Made by a program: the position numbers and the translations under genes. The notes beneath the pieces are model-generated. The model ran no database searches and was not told the origin of the DNA. It was given only the letters and a program-made list of their open reading frames with translations. From Zygnema cylindricum (Eukaryota > Streptophyta > Zygnematophyceae > Zygnematales > Zygnemataceae): a stretch of 64,000 nucleotides of DNA. Numbering within the stretch: position 1 is the stretch's first letter; each line of letters opens with the position of its first letter. The stretch is taken from positions 62,001 to 126,000 of the forward strand of contig JBBHKE010001476.1 in NCBI GenBank assembly GCA_037447655.1. The letters are read 5' to 3'. Shown piece after piece: positions 15,736-27,853 of this stretch.

Positions 15736-17739
15736 TTACTCCAAATCTACGTCAAACATGTTTTCATCAAACTCCTCTTCTCCTACCTCCCCTTCCTCTT
15801 CCTCCCATGCTACCATTTCCTCTTCGTAACTAACATCTTTAGTATTATGTAATAATCTGAGATTGCTAAAGACCCAAACCAAATCATTGGCTCTTTTAGC
15901 TGTCAACCTGTTCCTTTTCTTAGAGTGAATATGGTCATAGGTTGACCAATTCCTCTCACATGAGCTGGCAACTGTGCACTGGGCAAGGATCCTAATTGCT
16001 AATTTTTGTGAGATAGGGGTGACAGCCCCAAACTGCTGCCACCACTTCCACCCTGACATTTGCTTAGCACAAGTCTTTGTCACCTCCCTCCCAAATATGC
16101 CCTCAAAACCATAATACTTAGACAACTCTGAGTAGGCCGCAGCCTGGTCTGCCACAGTTGGTAACATCTTATCAAGCATTATTTGAAAACCTTCCATTAT
16201 TTTAACATTTGAAAGTTGATCATAGTCAGCACTTTGGTACTCGGGGTCGAGTACAAAACCGGCAGCATATATAGGGCTATGTGCCATCTCCCATCTAGCG
16301 ATGAAAGACACCTTCAGCTCCTCCAAAATTTGCAGGCCTTCGTAATTTCGTGCACCTCCATTGCTGGATAACTTCACCAAAAACTCCCCAATAGTGTAAA
16401 AACCATGATAAACCTTCCCCACATTTGGGCTCCCTTTGTCGCACTCCCTCATCAGCTGCACCACAGGTTCTAAAACTTTCACAGCCTCAATCACTCTCGT
16501 CCAAAACTCCGGGCTCAAGATAATGCCTTTGATCTTATCACCTTCTACCTTGTATGTAGACATCGATAACCACTGTTTGTAAGCATCATCAAACATCAAC
16601 ATCTCCAAGCTATCCGTCACCAGTAAAAATCTTTGTAGCATGATAAAATTTGTAGCAAACATGGTCTCTCCAAGTTTCAAAAGCCTAAGTTTGGAGATTT
16701 TGTGGAACAAGTCTGCAGTCATGTGATGATTCATGATAAATTTCAACACCTCTTTTGCCTCTCGAACAGGTGTTGAAATAAATGATATCTTGCCCCAATC
16801 CTCCAACATTAGGTCCAATACGTGGGCAGCGCATGGCGTCAACGTGATAGAAGGATACTTTCCCACGAGCATCGAGGCGGGAGCCTTGTTCACACTAGCA
16901 TAATCTGTCACAACTTGTACCACATGCTCGACCACCAACGCAATAACTCCTTTCTCTAACACCTGACAAACGTATTCAGCATCCTTGATTTTCCCTCGAG
17001 TGTCTTCCGCCTTGAGAAACATGTCACCTTTGGGGGTGACCGCTAGAATGTTTAAGAGAGGCGTATCATCAACGGCCGTCCAACCACCTGATGTGATGGA
17101 GGCACTGGTGATTTTTATGGTCTCCATGTAGCTTGGCAAGTCGTTAGTGATCGTTGCTTTCATCTCAGACAGAAGGCGATTTCTCATGGTATTCTTGTGC
17201 GGTAACTTGTAAGACAACCCTATATCCCCGGTCTTCTTTATTGCTGCTTTAAAATATGGATAGCCCAATAGTGAAAACAACAAACCATTGGCAAATAAAG
17301 CTTTTGCCCGTGCTACATCCACCTCTTTTTTGTTATGCATATTGAATACATTATTTATTTTGGTTTTACTTCCTTCTACCTTGCTACTCTGGCTAGATCC
17401 ATGTCATCTAGTGAGTTCATCCAAAATGGATATGACACGCTTTTGAGAGCCATGAGAAGATTTTGCGGTTTCCAATGCATTTAACTGCGCTTGCACCTGA
17501 TCTGGACATCAAATGCAAGCTCTAATGCCCCCACTTTCAACATTTCCAAGCAGATGATTTCTAATCCTAGTGGCTTGACCATTATATTCAAAATTGCAAT
17601 ATAGACAGATGCATATTCTGTTATTTCCAAGTGGTTCTCCTTCTGGAGCCTTAACGTGCTCCCACTTAATTCCTCGTGGCCTAGGCATAGATGCTTTTGT
17701 TTTGGTTCGTGGAAGCTTAAAGGGTGGCTTCAATGACAA
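15736..17739 (-). pseudogene. hAT-family transposase with two in-frame TGA codons
   Basis: One reading frame from 17739 to 15736 is interrupted only by TGA at 17509-17511 and 17404-17406. The N-terminal piece is a BED-type zinc finger (WEHV, CLYC and RNHLLG). Downstream comes a DUF659-like region (SGGWTAVDDTPLLNILAVTP), VVTDYASVNKAP, and a C-terminal hAT dimerisation block SSCERNWSTYDHIHSKKRNR, then an acidic tail. The 534-codon part after the second TGA is uninterrupted and ends TAG. hAT transposases cut and paste DNA and leave 8-bp duplications. The SDGW motif common in relatives reads SGGW here, so an acidic residue may be missing. With the zinc finger cut off, the element is probably inactive. 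The two CGA-to-TGA-compatible stops suggest cytosine deamination, but this is inferred. Confidence 0.85.
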
Positions 17740-18225
17740 GTTTAATGGCGGATTTTATGGCGTCTCCAATGGCGGCTTCCTTGTGCTGGAGGAGTGGAGG
17801 ACACATCAAAATTCGCGCTCGAAAATGAACCAACGTCTTTTTTTTTGAAAACGTCTGTACAATTTATGTACAATATGAGAGGTACGAAATTTACGAAACA
17901 CGCAAATACTACGTAGTTTTCGGAAAAATGTCAAAATCCGTACGAATTGGACATCTATGCGTCTAAGTAGAAACACATACACAAACTCTACACCGAATAG
18001 TAAAGAAAGTATTAATAGGAAATACTAAGGGTACGTCCCCATGTATTAAAGTACATACTTTTCTCTGTCTTTTTGCCCTAAAATTCAGGGAACTTGGAAA
18101 AAAACTTTAACCGTACGAGAAAATTATGTTTACCAAATTAAAGTATTCGTCAATTCATACTTTCGATGTACGGCGTGTTTGTCGTCATATGAATGCATTT
18201 TGGCGTTTTCCCCTTTTCGACCCCC
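17740..18225. other. Non-coding DNA upstream of the hAT gene
   Basis: The last part, from about 18031, starts GGGTACGTCCCCATGTATTAA and is diverged from the sequence at 39527-39730 (GGTATGACCCCATGTATTAA), so it is a dispersed repeat. No gene seen. Confidence 0.6.
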
Positions 18226-19022
18226 GGGGAAGTTTAGCGTTCTGACGGCGTGTTCCATAGACTTGTGACAAGGGAAATTTCCTCTAACAAAATATATCGT
18301 TGTATATACCAGTTTATTTTTACTTTTTTGGCTTAAACACAATTTTATGTAAGCGGCTCAAACACTTCCACGTCATTATGAGCAGAAATAGAACTGCTAA
18401 CACCTAAACATTCCTAAAATATTGCTTACATGCTAATAGCGAACCGTGCTGCACCATGATGTACTTTAGATCTGCCATTGTAACACATAATGATTGTAAT
18501 GTACCGTATGGTACAGTATAACTACAGTACAGTATTGTATTAGCTGTGTCAGCCAGTTTTCAGTACATATGACAGCTGGAAAGCTGACAATATCTGTGCT
18601 TCATAAATGATGACTTTTGTGCGGCCCAAGATCGGACGGCGTTGGAAGAGCCGTTCAACCTTTTACTTTTGAACCGTACTGTACTGTCACATAATTGATT
18701 GTATCGTAAATGGTACACGCTGTGCTGTTATTTTGGACGGTCTAGAATTCTGCACCGCACAAATTCAGTGTCACAAATCGGGGTCAAACCGACAAGGAAA
18801 AGGCGAAAAGCTTAACCCCATGCCAAAATCGCAATCCACAAATCGTATCGTAACAAGGGACAGTACAAGCGTACAATATTCAATTAATCTCGTATTGGAG
18901 CTTGTCTCCATTTTAACTTTTTAACCAATACAAGCATCGTGTATCGATAAATACAGAAGGTACAAGGTAGTAAGGTACAACAGGCATTGCAAAAGGTACA
19001 ATGTTTGGTGAAAAGGACAGTA

Positions 19023-19504
19023 CACCGCGAATTGTAATTACAGTAGTGAAAAATTTGAGTACAAAATCTAAAAAACAAAATTAGAGTAATGAACGCTAAT
19101 TTATGTGATAGAGTTGTTTCAACTATGAAGTTTACTCTAATTTGGCACGCTAATATCCTCTACTGTAAATAAAGTATGTGTACAGAATTTGGCAAAACGT
19201 ACAGTTTATCGTCACTATGAAGTTTGCACTACGCGGTTTGTTAAAACGCAGTTACATCATAACGGCCTGTATTAAATCATTATTTGTACTTTTCTGCTTA
19301 ATAAAGTACAATTTTGCACGGTATGAGGTCGTCCGTACTCCATACAATTTAAAACGAGCCTATATTAAAATTAAAAATGCTAATTAAACTTTACCTTAAA
19401 TAGAATAATGAAAAAATTAGAATCATCTACTCTATTTCATGTGATAGAGTCAAAATTTCGAGCGAACGAATTAGAGTAATTTACTCTAATTACGATTCGC
19501 GGTG
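19023..19504. mobile_element. CACCG-type MITE, TTAGAGTAA subfamily (second copy)
   Basis: Counterpart of 13027-13508 within the direct repeat, so duplicated with its host DNA and not by separate transposition. Confidence 0.88.
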
Positions 19505-19511
19505 TACTGTA

Positions 19512-19728
19512 CACCGTGAATCGCTATTAGGGTTAATGTTTTTTTCGCCACTTAAAACATATTTTCCCCGTACACACTTATCGGATTCTGGATCGGACGG
19601 TTTCGATTGAAAGATAAGATTCTCACCTTTCGATTGGCGGTTTCCATATAAAAATCGGACGATTGTCTACGGAGAAAAGACGTTTTAAGTGACGAAAAAA
19701 TTATTAACACTAATAGCGATACACGGTG
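19512..19728. mobile_element. CACCG-type MITE, short subfamily (second copy)
   Basis: Counterpart of 13516-13732 within the direct repeat. Confidence 0.88.
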
Positions 19729-20373
19729 TACACGTCCTCTTTCTACTGACACCATGATCATCGAACTGAATGAACAAAATTCTGGGAATTGCTTTGGACA
19801 CACCAAAAAAAAAGGACGTATGAAAATGTTCACTTTTAGGGCACCCTCTGAAAGGGGTGTCCAATTGAAACCCGTGAAAAAATCCGCTTCCGTACCGACG
19901 GCTTTGTAACCGTTGCCCCAACGGTTGGGAATTGGGGAGTACGTATTTTTTGATACCCGCCCAGTATCACTATTTTCAGTATGGACGGCCGGTCGAGAGA
20001 CGAACAGAATCGACCATTTCCATGGATTTCGTACGCAAATTCTGCGTAAGTACTTTTCTTTACTGGTTTTGGACTTTTGGCCGTCTGCTGTCCTGCGACC
20101 TTCTAACTCAAATAGTCAAAAACCAGCAAGTAGGCGAACAATTCAGTTTGTATTCGAAAAAGTTTCGATTACATTATTCGTACGTCTAGAATACGCGTTT
20201 TGTGTCACGAGTGGTCACACGGTCGCCAGAGTGGATCGATGTGATATTCTTTTGTCTAGAGTTTTTCTGAAAGAGACCATGATTGCCTTCCCATTGGACA
20301 GCAGAAAATCCACAGAAGCTAAAAAGTACGTATTGATGCATTTGGTAGAGATTGAAATATGGAAGGTACAGTA

Positions 20374-20933
20374 CACCGCCAATCGCTATTAGCGTAGAAG
20401 TTTCTTTAGCGTACATGAAAAATTACCGTGGTTTACGCTAATTAAGAATTTGAAAATTTTGATAAAAAACATACATTCTAATTGTTTAATAATTATAATT
20501 TGGATCTTTGAAAAAAAAAAATGTCGGTCGCAAACATGCTTACACTAATATAGGTATTCGTACAAAATCTTACCAATATTACACAAATCGTACGTTCACA
20601 CAGTCGAAACGTGGTTGATGGACGAATATGTGTGAACGTGATATTTGACAACCCGATTAGACCCCCTTTTTAGAGCGCACATTCTCATGCGTCCGTGGCT
20701 ACTAAACTCATTAATTATACTTTTTCAATTAAAAAGGTATAATTTTGTACGGTCTGACACTTTCCGTACACCACACTAATTAACTGATGTCGTACTTCCA
20801 TTTTGTACGGTACTAAAAAATTAACCCTAAATAGAGTAAAGAAAAAAATAGAATGAACTACGCTAATGGAGAATAAAATAAAAAAAAAGCGGGACGGATT
20901 TAGCGTACACAACGCTAATAGCGATTGGCGGTG
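20374..20933. mobile_element. CACCG-type MITE, TTAGCGTA subfamily (second copy)
   Basis: Counterpart of 14378-14937. Its right end abuts another MITE at 20941 with only seven bases between. Confidence 0.9.
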
Positions 20934-20940
20934 TACAGTT

Positions 20941-21887
20941 CACCGCCAATCGCTATTAGCGTCAATAGCGCTAATTCAATGCCCCCTACTTTTTTTTTTC
21001 TCAAATAGAATTATCAATACTATTTTAAAAACCCTAATTTCTGATTAGGGTGGCGTTCCATCAGGAAATTCTGTAATCGTACGAGCGGCGTTACAGAATG
21101 CTACACTTTGACCGATGTTCTTTCGCGCAAAGTCTGTAATCCACGTGCTCAGGAATGAGTGGTACCACGTAAGATAAGATCGCATATTGAAAATCGTCAA
21201 ATATTTTTTTCACCGACCAACTTCAACTCGAAATCGTCATTTGCGTACCATGTACGTGCGGACCAGGGCATCGTACCACACAAAATTTGTACTCTTCGCA
21301 AACGCTTGTCAGATGCCAGCTCATTATTTTTAGGGTTTCTGTTTTTTCGAATGACGAATGAGCCCTTCCACCAATAGTGTGACAAATGGCAGGTAACAAA
21401 AATAGCGCCACGAAAGCTCGTTACGAGATCACTTTCGTGATTTCCGTTGAATTTTTGAATGCATATATCATGTGCGAAATTTTTTGATTTCCGTTGGTTG
21501 CCGTCCTGACACGTACATTCATTATCCAACGTGTCGTAGCTAAATTTTTCCTGTGATGTACCTCCTCGAGGTACATCACCATTTACAGAAACTTTCGAAG
21601 CGAATGCTTCGTGAAAAAACATCCAACGGTCATTGTTGCCTCCCAGACCTTTGGAGAATATTGGCAAGATTCTCTGTAATGTTGTTCGCATATAATAACA
21701 AAATAATAGGTACGGTGTAGTACGAATAGGTCCGGATTTCTGTAAACAACCTCACTTTTCGTCTGATGGAACGCCACCCTAAGAGTAAATGATTTACCCT
21801 AAAATTTTGAAATTCCCAATTAGCGTTAATAACGCTAATTTTTCTTTTACGCTATTTATTCCTTGACGCTAATAGCGATTGGCGGTG
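20941..21887. mobile_element. Short CACCG-type MITE split by Harbinger-like copy B
   Basis: Ends CACCGCCAATCGCTATTAGC and GCTAATAGCGATTGGCGGTG; right flank TA, left flank TT (decayed TA). Without the nested element at 21048-21779 it is about 212 bp, the usual short size. The interior has CTCAAATAGAATTATC and TTAGCGTTAATAACGC. Confidence 0.88.
21048..21779 (+). mobile_element. Harbinger-like MITE copy B, nested in a CACCG-type MITE
   Basis: Terminal inverted repeats GGGTGGCGTTCCATCAG / CTGATGGAACGCCACCC, flanked by TTA on the left and TAA on the right. It contains a strong palindrome at about 21553-21579 (TGATGTACCTC / GAGGTACATCA). A 164-codon minus-strand open frame is present but has no transposase domain. 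Confidence 0.88.
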
Positions 21888-22068
21888 TACTGCAACACAG
21901 CTGTACGGCATGAGCTGTGTTCGACGCGCATGCTGAGTTCACACGTGTAGTAGCTAAAGCTTTTTAAGTTCACACTTTCAACCAAAAAAAACGCGAGCAT
22001 GGACGTTCACATTGCATTCCATAAATACAGGGATTGGTACGGAATCATTCATGACGCTAGCTACAGTA

Positions 22069-22663
22069 AACCGCGAATCGTAATTAGAGTAATGAAAAAA
22101 TTAGAGTAAAAAAACAAAAAAAAAACAATTAGAGTAATAAACTCTATTTTATGTGATAGAACTTTTTCACAGAGGAAGTTTCTATATTGGGTTATGTCGG
22201 CTATAATTATCCGCGCTGAAATTACGAACACTAAATTAAGTAGACGTACAGAATCTGTCCGTACGTATAGTTTTGACGTCATTATGACGTTAGTATTATT
22301 TGTCGCGCTGAATGTCAGTTAATGTTCACACTGACGACAATGTTGTCGACGGACGAGAGTTATGCGAACGGCTTTTTTTCGATGTGATTGATTTTTCGTT
22401 TAGTGCGATTTCACGTGAGAGCGCAATTCTATTAAATCATTATTTGTACCTTTTTACTTAAAAAAGTACAATTTTGCACGGTCAAACGTCGTCCGTACTG
22501 CACACAATTTAAAACGAACATATATTACAATTTTTTACGCTAATTAAACTTACCTAAATTAGAATAATGAAAAAATTATAATCGTTTACTCTATTTGAAG
22601 TCATGGAGTCGAAATTTCAAGCGACCGAATTAGAGTAATTTACTCTAATTACGATTCGCGGTG
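22069..22663. mobile_element. CACCG-type MITE, TTAGAGTAA subfamily (595 bp)
   Basis: Left end ACCGCGAATCGTAATTAG after TA (first base mutated), right end TAATTACGATTCGCGGTG followed by TA. The interior has repeated TTAGAGTAA and long A runs. Confidence 0.85.
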
Positions 22664-22814
22664 TAGTACACGTCACTAAATGGTTGGAAATGCACCATTT
22701 CGTGTTCGTGTTGGGCTGTTCAGTTGGACAGCCGTTCAAAACCGAAATTTTTGTTTAATTTTACTGTGGATTTTGAAACTGGGGCATTCTTTCCAGTTTT
22801 GAACGCTATGAAAA

Positions 22815-24344
22815 GGGAATTGCTAATCGCAGAGACGATTTTTGCTGCGCGCGGGTAGTTGTCAGAAATTGTACATTTGAAGTACAGTTTCGTACAAGAT
22901 ACGAACCTTTAAGTTCAGATTTGACGGTCAATTCGTCGAACAACTTTGACTGACGAAATATTCTAACGGCGGTTAAAAAACTCTCGCGCTTGCGAACGTC
23001 GACCGTCATGAAAAAAAAAAACAATTCACACGGCCGGCGCAGGTTTACTGTAGCAAAACTGAGGTAGCCACATATAAATAAAATGGCTGCGCGCAGATAG
23101 TTACTCACTTCACATGAGCTCCACTGTGAAAGCACACACCGACAATGTGAATCAATATGGAGTACTCACTCAATGTAAGAATGATAATTCGTAAATAGTG
23201 TGGTGGAATCAATTTAAAGTACGTTTTCAATGTAAGAATGTTGATTCGTAAATAGTGTGGCTTCATTTGGTCGCGCGTGACGACGCGTCATTTTAATTTC
23301 ATTTATATTTAAACGCGGGTACGCTTTTATATTTTGTACGAAGTTTATTTCGTTTCGTGCGAGTTTATACATGTCGTACGTCGTCCTATAATTTGTGTCC
23401 AAGTTTAGCTTGACGATTCGCGATTAGATTCCATTTTTGCGGGTAAGTCAAATGTCGGTGTGTGCTTTCACAGTGGAGCTCACGTGAAGTGAGTAACTAT
23501 CTGCGCGCAGCCATTTTATTAATATGTGGTTGTCTTAGTTTTGTTACAGTAAACCTGTGCCGGCCGTGTGAATTGCTCTATTTTTCTTGACAGCCGACGT
23601 TCGCAAGCGCGACAGTTTTTTAACCGCCGTTACAATATTTCGCGAATCAAAGTTGTTTGACAGATTGACCGTCAAATCTGAACTTAGAGGTACGTAGCTT
23701 GTACGAAAGTGTACTTCAAATGTAAATTTTATGAGAACTACACCGCCAATCGCTATTAGCGTAAAAGTTTCTTTAGCGTATATGAATAATTACCATGGTT
23801 CAACTCTAATTAAGAATTTGAAAATTAAAAAAAAAAACAAACATTCTAATTGTTTAATAATTATAATTTAGGTCTTTGAAAAAAGTAAATGTCGGTCGCA
23901 AACATGCTTACACTAATATAGGTATTTGTACAAAATCTGACAAATCGTACACAGATCGTACGTTCACTCTGTCGAAACGTGGTTGTTGGACGAATATATG
24001 CGATCGGGATATTTGACAACCCGATTTGATCTCCTTTTTAGACCGCACATTCTCAAGCGTCCGCGGCTACTAAACTTCATAAATTGTACTTTTTCACTTA
24101 AAAAGGTTTGTTTTTGTACGGTCAAACTCTGACCATACACCACACTATTTAAAAGATGACGTACTTCCGTTTTGTACGGTACTTGGAAAATAACCCTAAA
24201 TGGCATACGGAAAAAAATAGAATAAGCTACGCTATTGGAGAGTAAAAAAAATAAAAATGGGACAGAATTAGCGTACACTACGCTAATAGAGATTGGCGAT
24301 GTACATGCGCGCAGCAAATATTGTCTCAGCGATTAGCAATTCCC
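22815..24344. mobile_element. Mutator-like element with ~340-bp terminal inverted repeats
   Basis: The left arm (22815 to about 23152) starts GGGAATTGCTAATCGC. The right arm is its diverged inverse: about 23452-23740 plus 24302-24344, split by a younger MITE. A 9-bp duplication CTATGAAAA lies at 22806-22814 and again at 24345-24353, as expected for Mutator-like elements. The roughly 300-bp centre contains GATTCGTAAATAGTGTGG twice, and has no transposase. Non-autonomous. Confidence 0.87.
23741..24301. mobile_element. CACCG-type MITE inserted in the right arm of the Mutator-like element
   Basis: Ends CACCGCCAATCGCTATTAGC and a decayed GAGATTGGCGATG, flanked by TA on both sides. Comparing with the uninterrupted left arm (around 22846-22862) shows a single TA at the target and two after insertion, so the duplication is TA. 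Confidence 0.9.
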
Positions 24345-24353
24345 CTATGAAAA

Positions 24354-27300
24354 TTATGTTTCCGCGTTCAACTTTGTACAAATAAAAACTGGAAGTTCAA
24401 TTCGGTTTTTAAATATGTGTAGAGCTCAAAACTACAATTTTATTTTGTCACAAACTAAAACATAACTATGTTAAAGATTAAAATTGTTGTTCATTTTCGT
24501 TTCTCTCAAGAGTTTAAAATTGGAAGTTATTGTCGATTTTGCAACTAGAAGTTCTCTTCAATTTCGCACTATGTGGGGTTTTTAAGTTAAAACTTTGCGT
24601 CAAATTTATACCCCGTTGAGTTCAAAAATTGAGATCGTGTTCAATTTTGATGAGTAAAAACTGATAGTTCCCTCTAGTTAGGCACTCATTAAAGAGATCA
24701 AAATTGGAAATTTATAGGTTTAAAAACAATATATTCCACTTGATTTTTCAATTTGTAGGGCTCAAAACTTTAAATTTTGTCAAGATTATGACGTTGTAGA
24801 TGAAAAATGGAAATCAAATCCAATTTTGAAGGTTGTGGAGAAACTGACATTTTTGTTTAGTTTTAACCCTACCGAGTTAACAACTTCAATTTTTGTTCAA
24901 AATGATAAATTTTGTAAAGTTTTACACTCCGTTAATGAGAATAAAGTTTTATTATCAAAGCCGTGCCAGTTATAATATCTTTCTACAAAACATGATTGGA
25001 AAGGAAAATTGTTCACTACCATTTAAGGTTATACTAGGAAAACTCAATAATACAAACAAAAACAACAAAAGTTTAGCAACACTAAGAGCAAAAGCATTGA
25101 AAACAAAAAGAACAAAAACAAATACCAAACTAAACTACAAGAGCACTAAAAACCAAGATATACATAAATTCCAAAGAACAAAATGGGTCGTCGGCCCAAA
25201 ACCTAAAAGAAGTCCACACTAAAGGTTAGAACGAGAAATATCATCAATGTGCACCAAGTGGTGCAGAGGTAAATCTCGCATTCCACGACCATCAATCACC
25301 ACAGTACTTTGTTGGGTAAGGGTCGATGCTTGATACCATTATTAAAGCGCGATAGAGATATGGTGGCGGTAACAAGCTGACATGAGATTTGGGAATGGCT
25401 AACTTTAAAATAACGTCAAACCCAATCACGAATTAAGTTTTTGAACGGTAATTCCAAGGTCCCAAATATTTATAAAGAAATGGTATGAGGTTGTTAGCTG
25501 GGTTTTGGTGAGCGTAATCACGTTCTTTAGAGGTCGTTTCATCCATACCAGGAACAACAAACTGTAAGGTAATGGAACTATATCCCCCAACGTTTTGTCT
25601 GAGCCTTGCAAAAACACGAGATCCACGCAAAGGCGGCATACACCACTATATCGAGAGCGTGGGGGGGGGAGTATGCGACACCTCTTGTTTTAGTGTGTTT
25701 CGTGCCTCTTTACCGACTAAAGCGATTCGACTAAAACCATATCATGTGTTGCTCTGCTCTTTGTTGGCTCGCCCAAGAGGAAGGGGTGTGCCAAACCGAG
25801 AAGTAAGCGGAGTGGAAAATAAAATTCTTGGGAAGACAAGCGGAGTGAGGCAAAAGTTCGAGTAGTGACGAGCCAAGGCTTAGCACCAGATATTAAACAA
25901 AAGCGTAGTTAAGCCCTCGCATCAGCCGTAGGCAACGCCCTAGTGATGTTATTGAAGTCGCCGACGACTTATTTATCGGTGATATGTTGTTGCACCTTGG
26001 AAGGAATGCATAATCGAAAAGAGATCATGATCAAATTCGAAAGTGATGAAATAAAATAAGTATTGGGGGATAGAGTGCTCGCCAAATACAAGGGTCGTTA
26101 CACAAAACAACGAGTTAAAATAGCGAAAGCCACTTAAGAATTTGACTGTTTTGAAAGGTCCTCACCAGCTCATTGAACAGGGCACCCTTGACAAATAGTT
26201 GAACCAAATGAGGGGCGCCAACTGGGGAGCCTAACACCCTTGAACCCTCTTGACGTGTACAAACACGAAAGTTGGTAGGGAGAGGGAAATCCGGTGGTAA
26301 GTGAGTAGGTGATTATGCGACACATTTAAAGACTTTGACAAGCAAACTTATCTTAGAAATTTTATAAACAAAATGGTGGAAGGTTTGAATTACTTAGTTT
26401 AGTGGACCAATGACATGTGTGTCATCCGCCATCGAAGGGAACAAATAACTTGGAAAAGCGGTAGCGGATGCTCGCAAGGCTTGTAAGTGGGCGAGAGCAA
26501 ACGAAGGGGCTCCCAATGGGTCGCCGTGACGAGCACCAATAACGGAGTCCAAAGTGGGAACATCTCCTAAGGTGGCGCTAAGGGAATAAAGTAGAGAGTT
26601 GGATGTGGAGAAGAAAGGGCGAACAAAAGGAAAAAAATGGTTGGTGGGAGGGGGGCCGTGTCGCGGTTTTTGGTAATCCCTAAACTTGAAATTCTGGTCA
26701 GTTTTGCACTCAGTAGAGTTCATTTCGAACACTAAAATAAAGCTTTTAATTGGCTTATTGATGAGATATCCCACTACGTACGTTTTGGTGTGACTTTGAC
26801 TCCGCACTCGATGCACACTATAAGCTCTTTGTTGTGCTTTTTCCATGACAATATACAATGCGTGTGATACAATTTGGAGTTTGGAATTCGTTACTTAGAG
26901 TATCCACGTCGGTGCCTTAGAAAGCGCAGCCTATAAAGAATCTCTATCCGACGCTCACATATCTCTACACTTTCATTGCTAAAATAGTTAGAGCTGGTAA
27001 GTGATAACAGTGTCTGAAATTCTGAATTCAGCTGTGTTTTTTTTGAAATCAGAAAACACTAAAATAATGCTTATAAGTGATCTAGTGGCCGTCTGTCTAT
27101 ACACGTCATCACAACATGAAATACTGCTACAGTGCTACTATATTGACACTAAATTGAAATCATCACTACAGTACACTAAACCCGTTTTCCTAACGCTAAA
27201 TCACTATTCGCTCGTATTGTACGATTTATGCTTGTAAATCTGTAATGTACCGCTGTTAGGTACGTACCTTGTAATAATACGCACAGTTTCCCCGTAACCA

Positions 27301-27618
27301 TTGCCGTCAAAAACGGCACCGACAATCCATATAAGTCAGTTTTCGTACAGAAGTGCACTTCTGTACGGTCACATCAGCCTGTACTTTCAAACTGTTCAAT
27401 GAATCGTCGCGCGCGCCCACCGACTTTACAGCCAATCAGAATCTGCCTCCACTAACTTAATGTGAGACTGACGCGCGTCGCTCGATCTGTACGTCGATTT
27501 GCTAACTTCATTTCCGTACGGACCAATTGACTAAAACAACGATTTCCCTTCTCCCTCCTTCGTCCTCCCTCCCTCTTCCCGCTTTCCCTTTCCCTCCTCC
27601 CTCCTCCCTCCTCCCTCC
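24354..27618. other. Intergenic; no gene recognised
   Basis: 24380-24900 is low-complexity with diverged repeats around TCAAAATTGGAAGTT and TTCAATTTTG. 25230-26400 has a different composition and may be an old retroelement remnant: on the minus strand near 25342 it reads TGGTATCAAGC, vaguely like a primer site, but no LTR pair or pol domain was found. 27548-27618 is a pure CCTCCCT tract running into the gap. Confidence 0.5.
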
Positions 27619-27628
27619 NNNNNNNNNN
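27619..27628. other. Assembly gap (ten Ns)
   Basis: Ten Ns directly after a CTCCCTCC repeat, so sequencing or assembly probably failed at the pyrimidine tract. The true gap size is unknown, and the left end of the MITE that appears truncated at about 27809 should be read with this in mind. Confidence 0.98.
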
Positions 27629-27853
27629 TAGTAACTGCTAAAAGTTATAGGCTAGAATTGAGTGCACAATGGTGAGTTAACACTTGTGCACCTAATGTCT
27701 GAGACGCGTTACCTTGAAGCAAGTTTAACATCGTAAGACATTACAACCGGCATGTTAATGTCTTACAGGATTACCTTGAAGTGGGAATCTTACATACAAA
27801 AAAAAAAATTAAATTAAGAATTTGAAAATAAAAAAAAAAAACATACATTCTAA

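Larger units (their letters stand above)
18226..20935. repeat. Right copy of the 2.71-kb near-identical direct repeat
   Basis: Partner of 12230-14939. It contains the corresponding MITEs at 19023-19504, 19512-19728 and 20374-20933. To the right, sequence diverges immediately after the shared MITE end. Confidence 0.93.

Noticed and set aside
12230-20935. LTR retrotransposon with 2.7-kb LTRs
   Set aside because: The repeats do not start TG or end CA, there is no primer site or polypurine tract beside them, and the interior encodes a DNA transposase.
21197-21691. 164-codon frame in Harbinger-like copy B as a possible conserved small protein
   Set aside because: Parts stay open in copies A and C, but most differences change the amino acid, so there is no sign of purifying selection, and no transposase motif is present.
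25250-25345. tRNA-derived SINE head (A box-like TGGTGCAGAGG, B box-like GGGTCGATGCT)
   Set aside because: The spacing between the boxes is too long for a tRNA promoter, the matches are weak, and no A-rich tail or target duplication was found.
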